A stretch of 64,000 bases of DNA, from NCBI GenBank assembly GCA_964429005.1, contig CAYSAJ010000004.1, positions 1-64,000 of the forward strand. The letters are read 5' to 3'. The position numbers and the translations under genes were made by a program. How positions within the stretch are numbered: position 1 is the stretch's first letter; each line of letters begins with the position of its first letter. The notes below the pieces were generated by a model. The model did not search any database, was not told the origin of the DNA, and worked only from the letters and a program-made list of their open reading frames with translations. Source of the DNA: JACRBE01 sp964429005 (GTDB lineage Bacteria > Chlamydiota > Chlamydiia > Chlamydiales > JACRBE01). Of this stretch, positions 36,180 through 45,345 are shown in pieces.

Positions 36180-37322
36180 TTATTGCTTTGATTTTTCACT
36201 AAAAATCTCTTTAAACTCCCTTTCATTTCGAAGGAAGTCAAAAGCTCTGTCCTCCATGAAATGGTGAGCATCTTTGAGACCAAAATTAATCGAAGTCTTA
36301 AGCCAACCGAGTGCGGCTTTGCTCTCTTTGAGATTTGCGCAAGCTAAAGCTGTCCTTTGAGCGATATCGGCTGATGGGAAAGCTTGGAAACAATCTCCAG
36401 CAATCTCACTCACTAAAGGATAATTTTTCATATCATAAGCAAGCTTATGAAGTAGACATTTAGAAAAATCAGAGAGATCTTTTTTCGAGATGGTCATGAG
36501 CATCTGATAAGCTTTCTCTTTATTTCCTTCTTTTTCATAAATCTGCGCTAGATATTCACTGGCTGCGCGGTGAATGATTCCCTCTTTTGCCTCATGGAGA
36601 ATATTTTCAAAGTGAAGTTTTGCATCGTTAATATTCCCTGAAAGAAACTGATGCTCACCAATTGCAATTTCCTGTTTTAGATGTGTTTGTCCATCTGCCT
36701 CTGAAAGGCCGTGAGTGTAGCGAAACATTTCAAAATTTTGATAGGCAAAAAGGAAAAACAGAACAGCGATAATATAGATACCGTAGAATGTCGTCAGAAA
36801 AGCAAAGGCGAGTGATAAAACCATACTGATGACTAAAGCAGCTCTTCGTCCTTTCACGCCGAAGATTCCTTCGATGACAATCCGAAGAAGTTGCCCGCCA
36901 TCGAGAGGAAGAACAGGAAGAAGATTGACCACAGTCCAAAAAGCATTCACAAGACGCAGACCCGATAGAATTTGAATTCCTAGTGGAGACTGCACCCAGC
37001 CTTTATTTAAAACAAAAACTGACCCTAAAAAAAGCAAGAAACCAAAAAGAGGACCACATAAAACAACAAGAAACTCTTTCCAAAGGGGAAGGCTTGGCCC
37101 CTTAGGTATTGTCACGCCCCCGAAAGCGACGAGTTGAATACGAGGAGATTGACCAAATGCGAGTGCTGAAAGGGCATGCCCATACTCATGAAAAAGAACA
37201 GAAACAAAAATGATACCTACCCAAATAAGTGTTCCCACAAGACTAAAGCTGCTTAGAAAGCCTATGATTGCTGCCGTTAAGAAAAATGCAGGTGAAATGC
37301 TTAATGGGATCGTTTTTCTCAT
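36180..37322 (-). CDS. M50-family (site-2 protease-like) zinc metalloprotease with TPR-like tail
   Basis: A 380-residue intramembrane protease candidate. Zinc motif HEYGH is at 45-49 in a hydrophobic helix, and the third ligand motif N-x2-P-x2-P-LDGG lies at 133-143 in another. The membrane domain ends around residue 200. The C-terminal ~180 residues are helical pairs (GEHQFLSGNINDAKLHFENI and following), like tetratricopeptide repeats. It lacks the PDZ insert of RseP, so it is a different branch from the rseP-like protease known in Chlamydiaceae. The start lies 5 bases after the sucD stop, so it may be part of the sucCD operon. Substrate unknown. Confidence 0.85.
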   Translation of the reverse strand: MRKTIPLSISPAFFLTAAIIGFLSSFSLVGTLIWVGIIFVSVLFHEYGHALSALAFGQSPRIQLVAFGGVTIPKGPSLPLWKEFLVVLCGPLFGFLLFLGSVFVLNKGWVQSPLGIQILSGLRLVNAFWTVVNLLPVLPLDGGQLLRIVIEGIFGVKGRRAALVISMVLSLAFAFLTTFYGIYIIAVLFFLFAYQNFEMFRYTHGLSEADGQTHLKQEIAIGEHQFLSGNINDAKLHFENILHEAKEGIIHRAASEYLAQIYEKEGNKEKAYQMLMTISKKDLSDFSKCLLHKLAYDMKNYPLVSEIAGDCFQAFPSADIAQRTALACANLKESKAALGWLKTSINFGLKDAHHFMEDRAFDFLRNEREFKEIFSEKSKQ

Positions 37323-37326
37323 AAAT

Positions 37327-38202
37327 TTATTTTCCTATCGCTAATTGTACAGCTTGGCCAAGTTCTGCAGGAGTACTTGCAATGACAGCTCCCGCCTTTT
37401 TTAAAGCTTCCATTTTTTCTTTAGCTCCACCTTGTCCTCCTGAGATGATAGCCCCTGCATGTCCCATTCTTTTACCCGGAGGAGCCATGACGCCCGCAAC
37501 AAAAGCAGCAACTGGTTTTGAGCAGTGTTTTTTAATCCACTCTGCAGCCTCTTCTTCAGCATGCCCCCCGATTTCACCAATCAAAATGATTGCTTCGGTT
37601 TGAGGGTCTTTTTCAAATAGGTTTAATACATCAATAAAGTTTGTGCCGTTAAGAGGATCTCCCCCAATTCCCACGCAGGTAGATTGGCCCAATTTTAACT
37701 GGGTTGTTTGCCAAACGGCTTCGTAGGTTAAAGTACCCGATTTGGAAACAATCCCAATTTTTCCTTTTTGGTGAATATATCCTGGCATGATGCCGATTTT
37801 ACATTCTCCTGGTGTAATCACGCCAGGACAATTTGGCCCAATTAATCTGGATGTTTTACTCTGTCTCATGACTTGAGATACTTCAACCATGTCCTTGATC
37901 GGAATCCCTTCTGTGATACATACGATCAAAGGAATACCAGCCTCTTCTGCTTCTAAAATCGCCTCGGCTGCAAACGGAGGAGGAACAAAAATAAGCGAAG
38001 CATCAGGATGAGCAGCTCTTTTTGCTTCAATGACGGTGTCAAAAACGGGAAGACCTAAAATCTCTTGCCCCCCTTTTCCTGGGGTTACACCCCCTACATA
38101 TTTTGAGCCGTATTTCATCCCCTCTTCTGTATGAAACTTCCCTGACTTCCCAGAGATGCCCTGTGTGATGATTTTGGTGTTTTTGTGGATCAAAATCGAC
38201 AT
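37327..38202 (-). CDS. sucD: Succinyl-CoA synthetase, alpha subunit
   Basis: From the ATG at 38202 the protein has 291 residues and starts MSILIHKNTKIITQG, as usual for SucD; the frame is open further upstream but only through sucC. The CoA-binding Rossmann domain and the ligase domain are complete, with the phospho-His segment GHAGAIISGGQGGA near the C-terminus. With SucC it converts succinyl-CoA, ADP/GDP and phosphate to succinate and ATP/GTP in the partial chlamydial TCA cycle. The ATG is one base after the sucC stop, with GGAGAAAG as ribosome site. Confidence 0.95.
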   Translation of the reverse strand: MSILIHKNTKIITQGISGKSGKFHTEEGMKYGSKYVGGVTPGKGGQEILGLPVFDTVIEAKRAAHPDASLIFVPPPFAAEAILEAEEAGIPLIVCITEGIPIKDMVEVSQVMRQSKTSRLIGPNCPGVITPGECKIGIMPGYIHQKGKIGIVSKSGTLTYEAVWQTTQLKLGQSTCVGIGGDPLNGTNFIDVLNLFEKDPQTEAIILIGEIGGHAEEEAAEWIKKHCSKPVAAFVAGVMAPPGKRMGHAGAIISGGQGGAKEKMEALKKAGAVIASTPAELGQAVQLAIGK

Positions 38203-38203
38203 C

Positions 38204-39373
38204 TTACTTTCTCCCCTTTGCAGAATGAACCACTTTTTTTGCTGCGTCAGCAAGATCTGTAGCTGCAATAATTGCAAGGCCAGACTTCTCTAAAATTCGG
38301 CGTCCCTCTGCGACATTTGTCCCTTCTAAACGAACGACTAATGGAACTGCAATTTCCTGCTCAGAAGCCGCTGCAAGGACACCTTCTGCAATTGTTGCAC
38401 AGTTCATAATTCCACCAAAAATATTGACTAGGATCGCTTTTACATGGGGATCACTCAAAATAATACGAAAGCCAGCTGCAACTTTCTCCTTTGTTGCGCC
38501 CCCTCCTACATCTAAGAAGTTAGCGGGTTTACCCCCAAAATGATGAATGATATCCATCGTCGCCATCGCAAGTCCCGCACCATTGACCATACAGCCAATC
38601 TCTCCATCAAGAGCGATGTAGGCGAGCTCATGTTGATTTGCTTCTTTTTCCATGGGTGAAACTTGACTAGGATCATAGCACTCTGCCAAGGAAATTTGGC
38701 GAAAGAGGGCATTGTCATCGATTGAAAGCTTGGCATCTAAAGCTAAAAGCTCTCCCTCTTTCGTTTCGACGAGGGGATTAATTTCAAGCAACGAGGCATC
38801 GGTCTCACTAAAGGCTTTAACGAGCGCTTTCACAAGAATCGCTCCTTGTTTTGCAAGGTCCTCTTTCCATCCCATAAATTTAGCAAGCTCTATCAAATGG
38901 TATCCTCTGATTTTACCTTCCATAGTAAAGGGAATTTGAAGGATTTTTTCTGGGTGTTTAGCGGCCACTTCTTCAATATCCATTCCCCCTTCAGGAGAAG
39001 CGATCAAAATAGGGCGAGCACTTTCTCTATCGATCAGACAGCTGAGATAATATTCTTTTTTGATGGAAACGGGGGGGGTAAGGAGCACCTTTTCGGTAAT
39101 GACACCTAAGGGGCCTGTTTGGTTATTAACCATTTTCATTCCAAGAAGTTTTTCGGCTAGTGCTACGACTTCTTCTTTAGATCTGCCGATTTTTACTCCA
39201 CCGGCTTTCCCCCTTCCTCCCGCATGAACTTGAATTTTGACAACCGCCTCATCCCACTCTTTTTTATTGAGAATTTCCCTGACATCATGAAGGGAGGAAG
39301 CGACAGCAAAATCAGGCATTCTTACCCCATATTTTTGCAAAGCTTCCTTGGCTTGATATTCATGAAGGTTCAT
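38204..39373 (-). CDS. sucC: Succinyl-CoA synthetase, beta subunit
   Basis: A 389-residue ATP-grasp protein with the canonical start MNLHEYQAKEALQKYG, Gly-rich KVQVHAGGRGKAGGVK-like segment (here KIQVHAGGRGKAGGVKIG), and the SucC-type NGAGLAMATMD and NIFGGIMNCA signatures. It provides the nucleotide-binding half of the enzyme formed with SucD. Gene order sucC-sucD-M50 protease on the minus strand. A C8 run in the coding strand (TPPV, 39071-39078) is read in frame. Confidence 0.95.
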   Translation of the reverse strand: MNLHEYQAKEALQKYGVRMPDFAVASSLHDVREILNKKEWDEAVVKIQVHAGGRGKAGGVKIGRSKEEVVALAEKLLGMKMVNNQTGPLGVITEKVLLTPPVSIKKEYYLSCLIDRESARPILIASPEGGMDIEEVAAKHPEKILQIPFTMEGKIRGYHLIELAKFMGWKEDLAKQGAILVKALVKAFSETDASLLEINPLVETKEGELLALDAKLSIDDNALFRQISLAECYDPSQVSPMEKEANQHELAYIALDGEIGCMVNGAGLAMATMDIIHHFGGKPANFLDVGGGATKEKVAAGFRIILSDPHVKAILVNIFGGIMNCATIAEGVLAAASEQEIAVPLVVRLEGTNVAEGRRILEKSGLAIIAATDLADAAKKVVHSAKGRK

Positions 39374-39448
39374 AATATGCTCCCTTTCCCCTTATTTCCT
39401 TATCTGCTAAAATTCTATTATCGACAACCTAAAATTCTCCTCAAAAAT

Positions 39449-40354
39449 ATGCTCCGTTTTTTCCAAAACAAATATAAAAAGATCAAAAGCCAGCTTGTCT
39501 CTAAACTCTCTCGTCTTTTCTCTAGACCGATCGATGAATCTACCATCGAAGAACTTGAAGAAATCCTCTATGAATCAGACCTGGGATCCAAATCGGTACA
39601 ATATTTCCTTAAGCACATCCAAAGTTATTATAAAACTCACAAAGGAGCTAGTGTCTCTGACTTTTTGAGTGAAATGAAAAAAGCAGGAACCGCTCTTCTT
39701 CCTTTCGATTACACCCCACCTCAGAGTTCAATTTCTGGCGAACCTACAGTGATTCTTCTCGTTGGAGTCAATGGTTCGGGGAAAACAACTTCAGCTGCCA
39801 AGCTCTCCTATCTTTACAAAAAAGAGAAGAAAAAAGTCCTTCTCGTTGCTGCTGATACTTTTAGAGCGGCAGCTGTCCATCAATTGGAGATTTGGGCTGA
39901 AAGAGTAGGTGTTGATCTGGTCAAAGGTCTTCAAGGAGGAGACCCATCCAGTGTGGTGTTTGATGGGCTAACGAAAGCAAAAAAAGAGCTTTATGACATC
40001 GTGATTGTCGATACTGCAGGGCGACTTGAGTCCAAAACTGATCTGATGAAAGAGCTCGAGAAAATCCACCGTGTTGCGAAAAAAATTGTTCCTTCAGCTC
40101 CTCATGCTACCTACCTTGTTCTTGATGCAACAATCGGACAATCGGCTCTTGAACAGGCAAAAATCTTCCATAGCGTCACTCCCCTTGGAGGTCTCATTCT
40201 TACAAAAATGGATGGCAGTGCAAAAGGAGGGATAGTGATTCCCCTTTATCAAGAACTGAAAATTCCTGTTTGCTTTGTTGGACTTGGAGAAAGTGAAGAA
40301 GACTTTGCCATTTTTAATAAAGAAGAGTATGTAGAAGCTTTATTTACCCCTTGA
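39449..40354 (+). CDS. ftsY: Signal recognition particle receptor FtsY
   Basis: I place the start at 39449 (301 residues, the usual size of chlamydial FtsY); upstream in-frame ATGs at 39362 and 39377 give longer hydrophobic N-termini and overlap or abut sucC. The NG GTPase domain has G1 GVNGSGKTTSAAKL, the DTFRAAAVHQLE motif, G3 DTAGRLE, G4 TKMDGSAKGG and closing GLGESEEDF. FtsY docks ribosome-SRP complexes at the membrane translocon. It is divergent from sucC and followed 1 base later by the hypothetical gene and priA. C. trachomatis CT820 lies beside sucC in the same way. Confidence 0.92.
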   Translation: MLRFFQNKYKKIKSQLVSKLSRLFSRPIDESTIEELEEILYESDLGSKSVQYFLKHIQSYYKTHKGASVSDFLSEMKKAGTALLPFDYTPPQSSISGEPTVILLVGVNGSGKTTSAAKLSYLYKKEKKKVLLVAADTFRAAAVHQLEIWAERVGVDLVKGLQGGDPSSVVFDGLTKAKKELYDIVIVDTAGRLESKTDLMKELEKIHRVAKKIVPSAPHATYLVLDATIGQSALEQAKIFHSVTPLGGLILTKMDGSAKGGIVIPLYQELKIPVCFVGLGESEEDFAIFNKEEYVEALFTP

Positions 40355-40355
40355 A

Positions 40356-41111
40356 ATGATCATGAGCAAAGAGCAAATCCTGCAAAATCTCCGCCAGTTC
40401 CTTAAGCAAGAAAAAAACTTTCGATCCCACTTTCCCGTAGAATTTCATTTTTCAGTGAAAAATGAGGCAAAACTCCTTTTAAACGAAGTTCCAGCTATTC
40501 AGATAAAAACTGAAGTTCCTTCCTCGCTAAAACGATCCCCTTCTCCCCAAAAACAAAAAGAAGAAAAAAGCGAAGAGTCTTCATTTAAACATGAAACAAA
40601 TCCAAAAGGGATGAATCATGAGCAAAAAGAGGCTTTCTTTGCCCTCATGAAAAATGTAGCTCCTCATTTAACACTTCATGAAACACCTCTTGAAGACCTG
40701 CTCGCGCACGAGAAAAAAAGAGCCTGGAAATGGTTTTTAGAACTTCCCGAAATTGCTTTAATTTTTCCAATAGGTAGAGGGGCGGAAGATCTCTTCTTAT
40801 CCCAAGTCGCAAAAGCGATACATTCTCGATTTGGAACATCCAGGGTTCTTGATATCCAAAAAATTGAAAAAAGTGGGAAGGCCGATATGCTTTTTCATGC
40901 AAAAAAACTAACCTCTATTCTCTCAACAAAAGCAGCTCTTCAAAGCGCACCTTCTCTTATAAAAAGAATGAAAGAATTCCCGCAGACTGGAGAAGTTTCT
41001 CTAGAGGGCATTCCTGTTATTTTGATCGAAAACCCTTCTGAATATCTTAAAAATCCTCAAAAGAAAAAACTGTTATGGGACATGCTGTGCCAGCATTTTG
41101 ATAAAAAATGA
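40356..41111 (+). CDS. Hypothetical protein between ftsY and priA
   Basis: A 251-residue soluble, charged protein, starting 1 base after the ftsY stop (an ATG two codons on at 40362 is equally good) and overlapping priA by 4 bases. A Lys/Glu/Ser-rich linker (about 60-90) separates a helical N-terminus from a globular C-terminus with LFLSQVAKAIHSRFGTSRVL. No family recognised. Translational coupling suggests a function in the same operon; a helicase-associated role is a guess from context only. Confidence 0.75.
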   Translation: MIMSKEQILQNLRQFLKQEKNFRSHFPVEFHFSVKNEAKLLLNEVPAIQIKTEVPSSLKRSPSPQKQKEEKSEESSFKHETNPKGMNHEQKEAFFALMKNVAPHLTLHETPLEDLLAHEKKRAWKWFLELPEIALIFPIGRGAEDLFLSQVAKAIHSRFGTSRVLDIQKIEKSGKADMLFHAKKLTSILSTKAALQSAPSLIKRMKEFPQTGEVSLEGIPVILIENPSEYLKNPQKKKLLWDMLCQHFDKK

Positions 41112-43336
41112 GCAAGTACAAATCGTACGCGACCGTTTTGATAGATAAGAATGTTCAAAAACCACTCGATTATGGAATACCCGATGATTTTCTTTCTCGG
41201 ATTGCTCCTGGATCGAGAGTGATTGTCCCCCTTCGAAATCAAAAAATCCAAGCGACAGTCCTCCATATAAGAGCTAAAACAGCTCTGAAGCAAGTTCTTC
41301 CCATTCATGAAGTCATCCTTGAGGAGAATATTTTAACAGGGGACCTTTTAAAGCTTGCTGAGTGGATGAGCGAATACTACGCCACACCTCTGCAAAAAGT
41401 CGTCAAAGCGATGATCCCCTCGTCTGTAAAAGGAGATACTAAAGAAAAAGCTCAACTATTTATTGAGAGAAATAAATCAGAAGAAGAAATTATTAATCTT
41501 TGTGCAGAAATTCGAAGAAAACGACCCGCACAAGCTAAAGTTCTTGAAACTCTTCTTACCTTCCCCAAAGGTGTATTGCTCAGTGAACTTTTGGAAAAAT
41601 CAGGGGCCTCAGCTTCAAGCGTTCAGCTGCTGATTAAAGAAGAGATTTTGAAAACCAAGCTTCTTCATATTGATCGACTCAGTCTCCTTCAGCAAGAATT
41701 TTTCCCAAGCCCGGCAAAAACTCTTAATAGTGAACAAGCTTTGTGTTTAGAAAAAATCACAGAAAGTCTTAATAAGGGAATATATTCCCCTTTTCTTCTC
41801 CATGGTGTTACTGGAAGTGGAAAAACAGAAATCTATCTGCAAAGCATTCAAAGAGCTCTGGATCTTGGTAAAGATGTGATCTTTCTTGTTCCAGAAATTG
41901 CCCTCACTTCACAGACCATAGAGAGGCTACGAGCACGCTTTCAGAGTACAATTGCGATTTTGCATCACAGGCTCAGCGATGGAGAAAGATTTGATAGCTG
42001 GCACCAAATGAGAAAAGGACTCATTCATATGGTTGTAGGCGCTAGGTCAGCGATATTCAGCCCTATGAAAAATGTGGGGCTTATTATCGTTGATGAAGAG
42101 CAAGAATCCTCGTATAAACAAACAGAGGAAATGCCCACCTACCATGCAAGGGATATTGCTGTCGTTCGAGCAAAGATGATGAATGCTACGATCATTTTAG
42201 GAAGCGCTACACCTGCTTTAGAAAGTTACTACAATGCCCTACTAGGAAAATATCAACTCCTAGAGATTAAACAACGTGCTGGCAATGCTCAATTGCCTGA
42301 GGTGACACTTGTCGATATGAATATCGAAAAAGAGAAAAAGAACTTCTCTCTTTTTTCTGATCTTCTCCTTAGAAAAATTAAGGACCGGTATGAAAAAGGA
42401 GAGCAAACGCTCCTTTTTCTAAACCGAAGAGGTTTTTACTCTTACTTAACCTGCCAAGAATGTGGGGAAGCGGTCAAATGTCCCCATTGTGACCTTTCGA
42501 TGACATTCCATAAGAAAGAAGATCACCTCTGCTGTCATTTATGTGGTTATACATTATCTCCTTGTCCAAGATCATGCCCCAAATGCCAAGCAGAAACCAT
42601 CAAATTCCAAGGGCCAGGGACTGAGCATGTAGAAAGATCTTTAAAAGCGATTTTCCCTCAGATTAAAACGATGAGAATGGACGCTGATACAACAAGACAT
42701 AAAGGAGCACATGACATGCTTTTTCGCTCCTTCAAATCAGGAAAAGCTGATGTTCTCATCGGGACACAGATGGTGGCAAAAGGGCTCCATTTTCCCTCCG
42801 TCACTTTAGTTGGGGTTTTAGCAGCAGATCAAGGGCTTCATGTACCCGACTTTAGAGCGACAGAACAAACTTTCCAACTTCTCACCCAGGTAGCAGGAAG
42901 ATCTGGTAGATCCCATCTCCAGGGAGAAGTGATTATTCAAACTTCATTAAAAGAGCATATGGTCATGAACTATGCTTCGAAAGAGAACTATCTTGCCTTT
43001 TATAATGAGGAAATTGAGATCCGCAAACTTTTTGGCTATCCCCCTTTTAAGAAGGTTGTAAAAATAGTATTCACAGGAGAAAGTGAAGAAAAAACACTCC
43101 AAAAAGCAAGACAGTTTCAACAAGATTTACTAAGGAAACTTCCCTCATCCTTTATCGTAACGCAAGCGGTTGCTTGTGGCTGCGCAAAGATAAAAAACTC
43201 GTATCGATTCCAATTTATTATTAAGGGAAATCAACCTTCTTTTTTAAGTAAAGTTTTGTCTGAAACCCTTCAATTCCAACAAAGTCACAAAGTAAAAATT
43301 CTTGTTGATGTTGATCCAATTATTACATTTTCTTAA
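41108..43336 (+). CDS. priA: Primosomal protein N' (replication restart helicase)
   Basis: A 742-residue helicase that reloads the replicative helicase at stalled forks. The N-terminal DNA-binding domain (1-100) is followed by the helicase core: Walker A GVTGSGKTEIYL, Walker B as VDEEQESSYKQ, the GSATPALES motif, then the zinc region with eight Cys (from CQECGEAVKCPHC to CPRSCPKC) and the GTQMVAKG and QVAGRSGR motifs. All are intact. The start overlaps the preceding gene by ATGA. It is not followed by a strong terminator, only an AT-rich leader to the next gene. Confidence 0.95.
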   Translation: MSKYKSYATVLIDKNVQKPLDYGIPDDFLSRIAPGSRVIVPLRNQKIQATVLHIRAKTALKQVLPIHEVILEENILTGDLLKLAEWMSEYYATPLQKVVKAMIPSSVKGDTKEKAQLFIERNKSEEEIINLCAEIRRKRPAQAKVLETLLTFPKGVLLSELLEKSGASASSVQLLIKEEILKTKLLHIDRLSLLQQEFFPSPAKTLNSEQALCLEKITESLNKGIYSPFLLHGVTGSGKTEIYLQSIQRALDLGKDVIFLVPEIALTSQTIERLRARFQSTIAILHHRLSDGERFDSWHQMRKGLIHMVVGARSAIFSPMKNVGLIIVDEEQESSYKQTEEMPTYHARDIAVVRAKMMNATIILGSATPALESYYNALLGKYQLLEIKQRAGNAQLPEVTLVDMNIEKEKKNFSLFSDLLLRKIKDRYEKGEQTLLFLNRRGFYSYLTCQECGEAVKCPHCDLSMTFHKKEDHLCCHLCGYTLSPCPRSCPKCQAETIKFQGPGTEHVERSLKAIFPQIKTMRMDADTTRHKGAHDMLFRSFKSGKADVLIGTQMVAKGLHFPSVTLVGVLAADQGLHVPDFRATEQTFQLLTQVAGRSGRSHLQGEVIIQTSLKEHMVMNYASKENYLAFYNEEIEIRKLFGYPPFKKVVKIVFTGESEEKTLQKARQFQQDLLRKLPSSFIVTQAVACGCAKIKNSYRFQFIIKGNQPSFLSKVLSETLQFQQSHKVKILVDVDPIITFS

Positions 43337-43403
43337 TGATTTTTAAACAATTCTAAGTTAGAATCTGTTAAATTAAAAAAATTCAAACCAAAAATTTTTT
43401 ATT

Positions 43404-45242
43404 ATGTCTATATCTTCATCTACTGCAGCGGCTGCAGCAGCATCTTCCCCAACTTTAACCTATAATAGAGGAACAGACTCTATTGAGGGGATCTCCCCAG
43501 ACGGTGTTGAGGTAAGAAAAGAGGAAAATAGTTTGATAGCTTACTATAGAGATCCTCTCTCTCTCTCAACCCTTTTTGATAGTGAATCTGATGACCGATT
43601 ACAAATTGGTCATTTACGTTTTGAAAGAGCTATTAGCAGCAAAAGCAGATCTTCATACCTCGTGATCAAGGAACTTGTTCAAACAGCCTCTACTATTCAC
43701 ATGAAATCGATGGCATTTTTTGCTTTAATGGATGCCTTCTATTCGATTTGTGCCACAACTGAGGCCACGCCTGCTCGACAATTCGAAGAATTATTGTTTA
43801 AGGACAAAGGTCCCTATCATATGACAACAATCTCTGGCACAAGTACTGATCGAATTTCTGTTGAAAAACAAACCCTCACGGGATCTCGTTTTCTTCGTGC
43901 CTATGACTCTACCGGAAAACATGCGGGAACCTTGGAATATCAATTAAATATTCACTTAAATCGATCGTACGATCCTAAAAGAGACCCTCACTACTCTCAT
44001 AGATCGAGATCCATTGTTATTCATTCTGTTGTTAATGAATCTTCAGGGCGAGTAGCAGGGGTCGGACTTGCACTATTACGTGCGCTTGCGGCAATTGCGG
44101 CTTATTACGGCTGCTCTAGAATCGCTTCAGAGGTTCCAAATAGCAGTGGCTATTTTGCTTTGCTTGGTTTTAGACCAACTAAAGAGGAACTACCTTTATA
44201 CGATATAGATCCATCTAGCCTTGCTTCTTCACGAACTTTTTTAACTCCTGGTGGTGAAACTAGAGCCCCTTCAAGAGGAGCTGCTGGTGGAGCTGGGGAT
44301 AGCGGTGATGAAGATCTCACAGAAGGAGGGGTTTCACCCAGCCTGATCATGTTAGCCTCGCTAGCAACAGGAAAAAGACGTGTAGAGCTTTCCACCGAAG
44401 ATTTACTTGATGCTACAACCAGAGCCGCCGAAACTGTGAAAGCAGACGATGTAATTACACGTTCGATTTCTGGGGGATCTGGGAGATCAGTCGGAGGAGG
44501 ATTAGAAGAACCCAGTCCATTCACTCTTCCAAGAGGTATTTCAACTCCTCCTCTGTCTGAGCGGGTAGTCGTCAGAGTTCCCATGGAATTAATTCTCACT
44601 CCAGGAGAGTACCCTACTCTTCCTAAAAACGTTGAAGGGCTCAGAGCCCTTCGTGCTGCAGATCCTCGTTCTATGTCATCGCCTACTCCAACTCTTTTTG
44701 GCGCTGGTGCAAGAGGAGGATTTGGAAGCCCTCTTCTTCGAAGAGGAACTGGTGGAAGTGAACTAATAATTGATGATGAAACTGATGGAGAGGCAATTTC
44801 TCCTAGGAAACCAATCGTTCCATCAAGTGCAAGCGCAGCCCCGTCAACTGCTGCAGCTGTGGTTCATCCTGGAATTGAGCGCTCTCCAAAAAGACCTACA
44901 GGACTGGCCGCAGTTCCTCCAGCACCAAGTGCAGGAGGAATTACAGGATCTCCTATCCTACGTTCTCTTGGAGCACCTCTCGACCTTCAGAGTGCTTTTT
45001 CAGGCCCTGGAGCCTCTTCTTCAGGTGGAGGGGGCGGAGGATCTACCCTAGCTCATGACCATCTTGAAGGGTTTGATTCAGGAGATGAATCTGATGATAG
45101 TGATTCCCACTCAAGCAATTGGGACTTAGGTGCTGCAAAACGATGGCGAGAAGCTGCCAAAAAAGCTGAGCAAGATGAAAAAGCAGCTATGGAAGCTGAA
45201 CAACTTGCAAAAGCCGCTTTTCTACTAGCAAAACGTTGTTAA
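43404..45242 (+). CDS. Protein with GNAT-like domain and long disordered tail
   Basis: A 612-residue protein. Residues 160-275 look like an acetyltransferase (GNAT) fold: GRVAGVGLALLRALAAIAAY would be the acetyl-CoA loop and helix (motif A), followed by strand SRIASEVPNSSGYFALLGF (motif B), a typical ending. The remaining 330 residues are Gly/Ser/Pro/Ala-rich and probably disordered, ending with a charged Ala/Lys/Glu helix (EAAKKAEQDEKAAMEAEQ). The leader is AT-rich with the ATG in TTATTATG. An effector that acetylates something, or a binding fold without activity, are both possible. The low-complexity composition differs from the neighbouring priA and lysS. Confidence 0.7.
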   Translation: MSISSSTAAAAAASSPTLTYNRGTDSIEGISPDGVEVRKEENSLIAYYRDPLSLSTLFDSESDDRLQIGHLRFERAISSKSRSSYLVIKELVQTASTIHMKSMAFFALMDAFYSICATTEATPARQFEELLFKDKGPYHMTTISGTSTDRISVEKQTLTGSRFLRAYDSTGKHAGTLEYQLNIHLNRSYDPKRDPHYSHRSRSIVIHSVVNESSGRVAGVGLALLRALAAIAAYYGCSRIASEVPNSSGYFALLGFRPTKEELPLYDIDPSSLASSRTFLTPGGETRAPSRGAAGGAGDSGDEDLTEGGVSPSLIMLASLATGKRRVELSTEDLLDATTRAAETVKADDVITRSISGGSGRSVGGGLEEPSPFTLPRGISTPPLSERVVVRVPMELILTPGEYPTLPKNVEGLRALRAADPRSMSSPTPTLFGAGARGGFGSPLLRRGTGGSELIIDDETDGEAISPRKPIVPSSASAAPSTAAAVVHPGIERSPKRPTGLAAVPPAPSAGGITGSPILRSLGAPLDLQSAFSGPGASSSGGGGGGSTLAHDHLEGFDSGDESDDSDSHSSNWDLGAAKRWREAAKKAEQDEKAAMEAEQLAKAAFLLAKRC

Positions 45243-45250
45243 TTTTTTTA

Positions 45251-45285
45251 AAGAAGATCTCTCTTAAACTAAGCGAGATCTTCTT
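45251..45285. terminator. Inverted repeat, possible terminator
   Basis: An 11-bp perfect inverted repeat AAGAAGATCTC / GAGATCTTCTT with a 13-base loop lies just after the 612-residue gene. It lacks a clear T-run on the plus side, so it may work poorly or stabilise the mRNA end. Confidence 0.45.
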
Positions 45286-45345
45286 CTGTCCAAAAAAGCT
45301 TTATTCCTCTATAACCTTTAGAGATAACTAAAGAGAAAAGCTCCT

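Noticed and set aside
38203..38277. Upstream extension of sucD into sucC
   Set aside because: SucD proteins begin at MSILIHKNT-like sequence, and GGAGAAAG fits the ATG at 38202.
39071..39078. Poly-G run in sucC as a phase-variation switch
   Set aside because: It lies in a core metabolic gene in frame and codes for a normal TPPV turn; no reason to expect switching.
39224..39448. Longer N-terminus for FtsY
   Set aside because: The extension runs antisense through the sucC start region, and 301 residues matches the usual chlamydial FtsY size.
44150..44599. 149-codon minus-strand frame inside the GNAT-like gene
   Set aside because: Shadow of the low-complexity coding frame; composition and lack of start signals argue against it.
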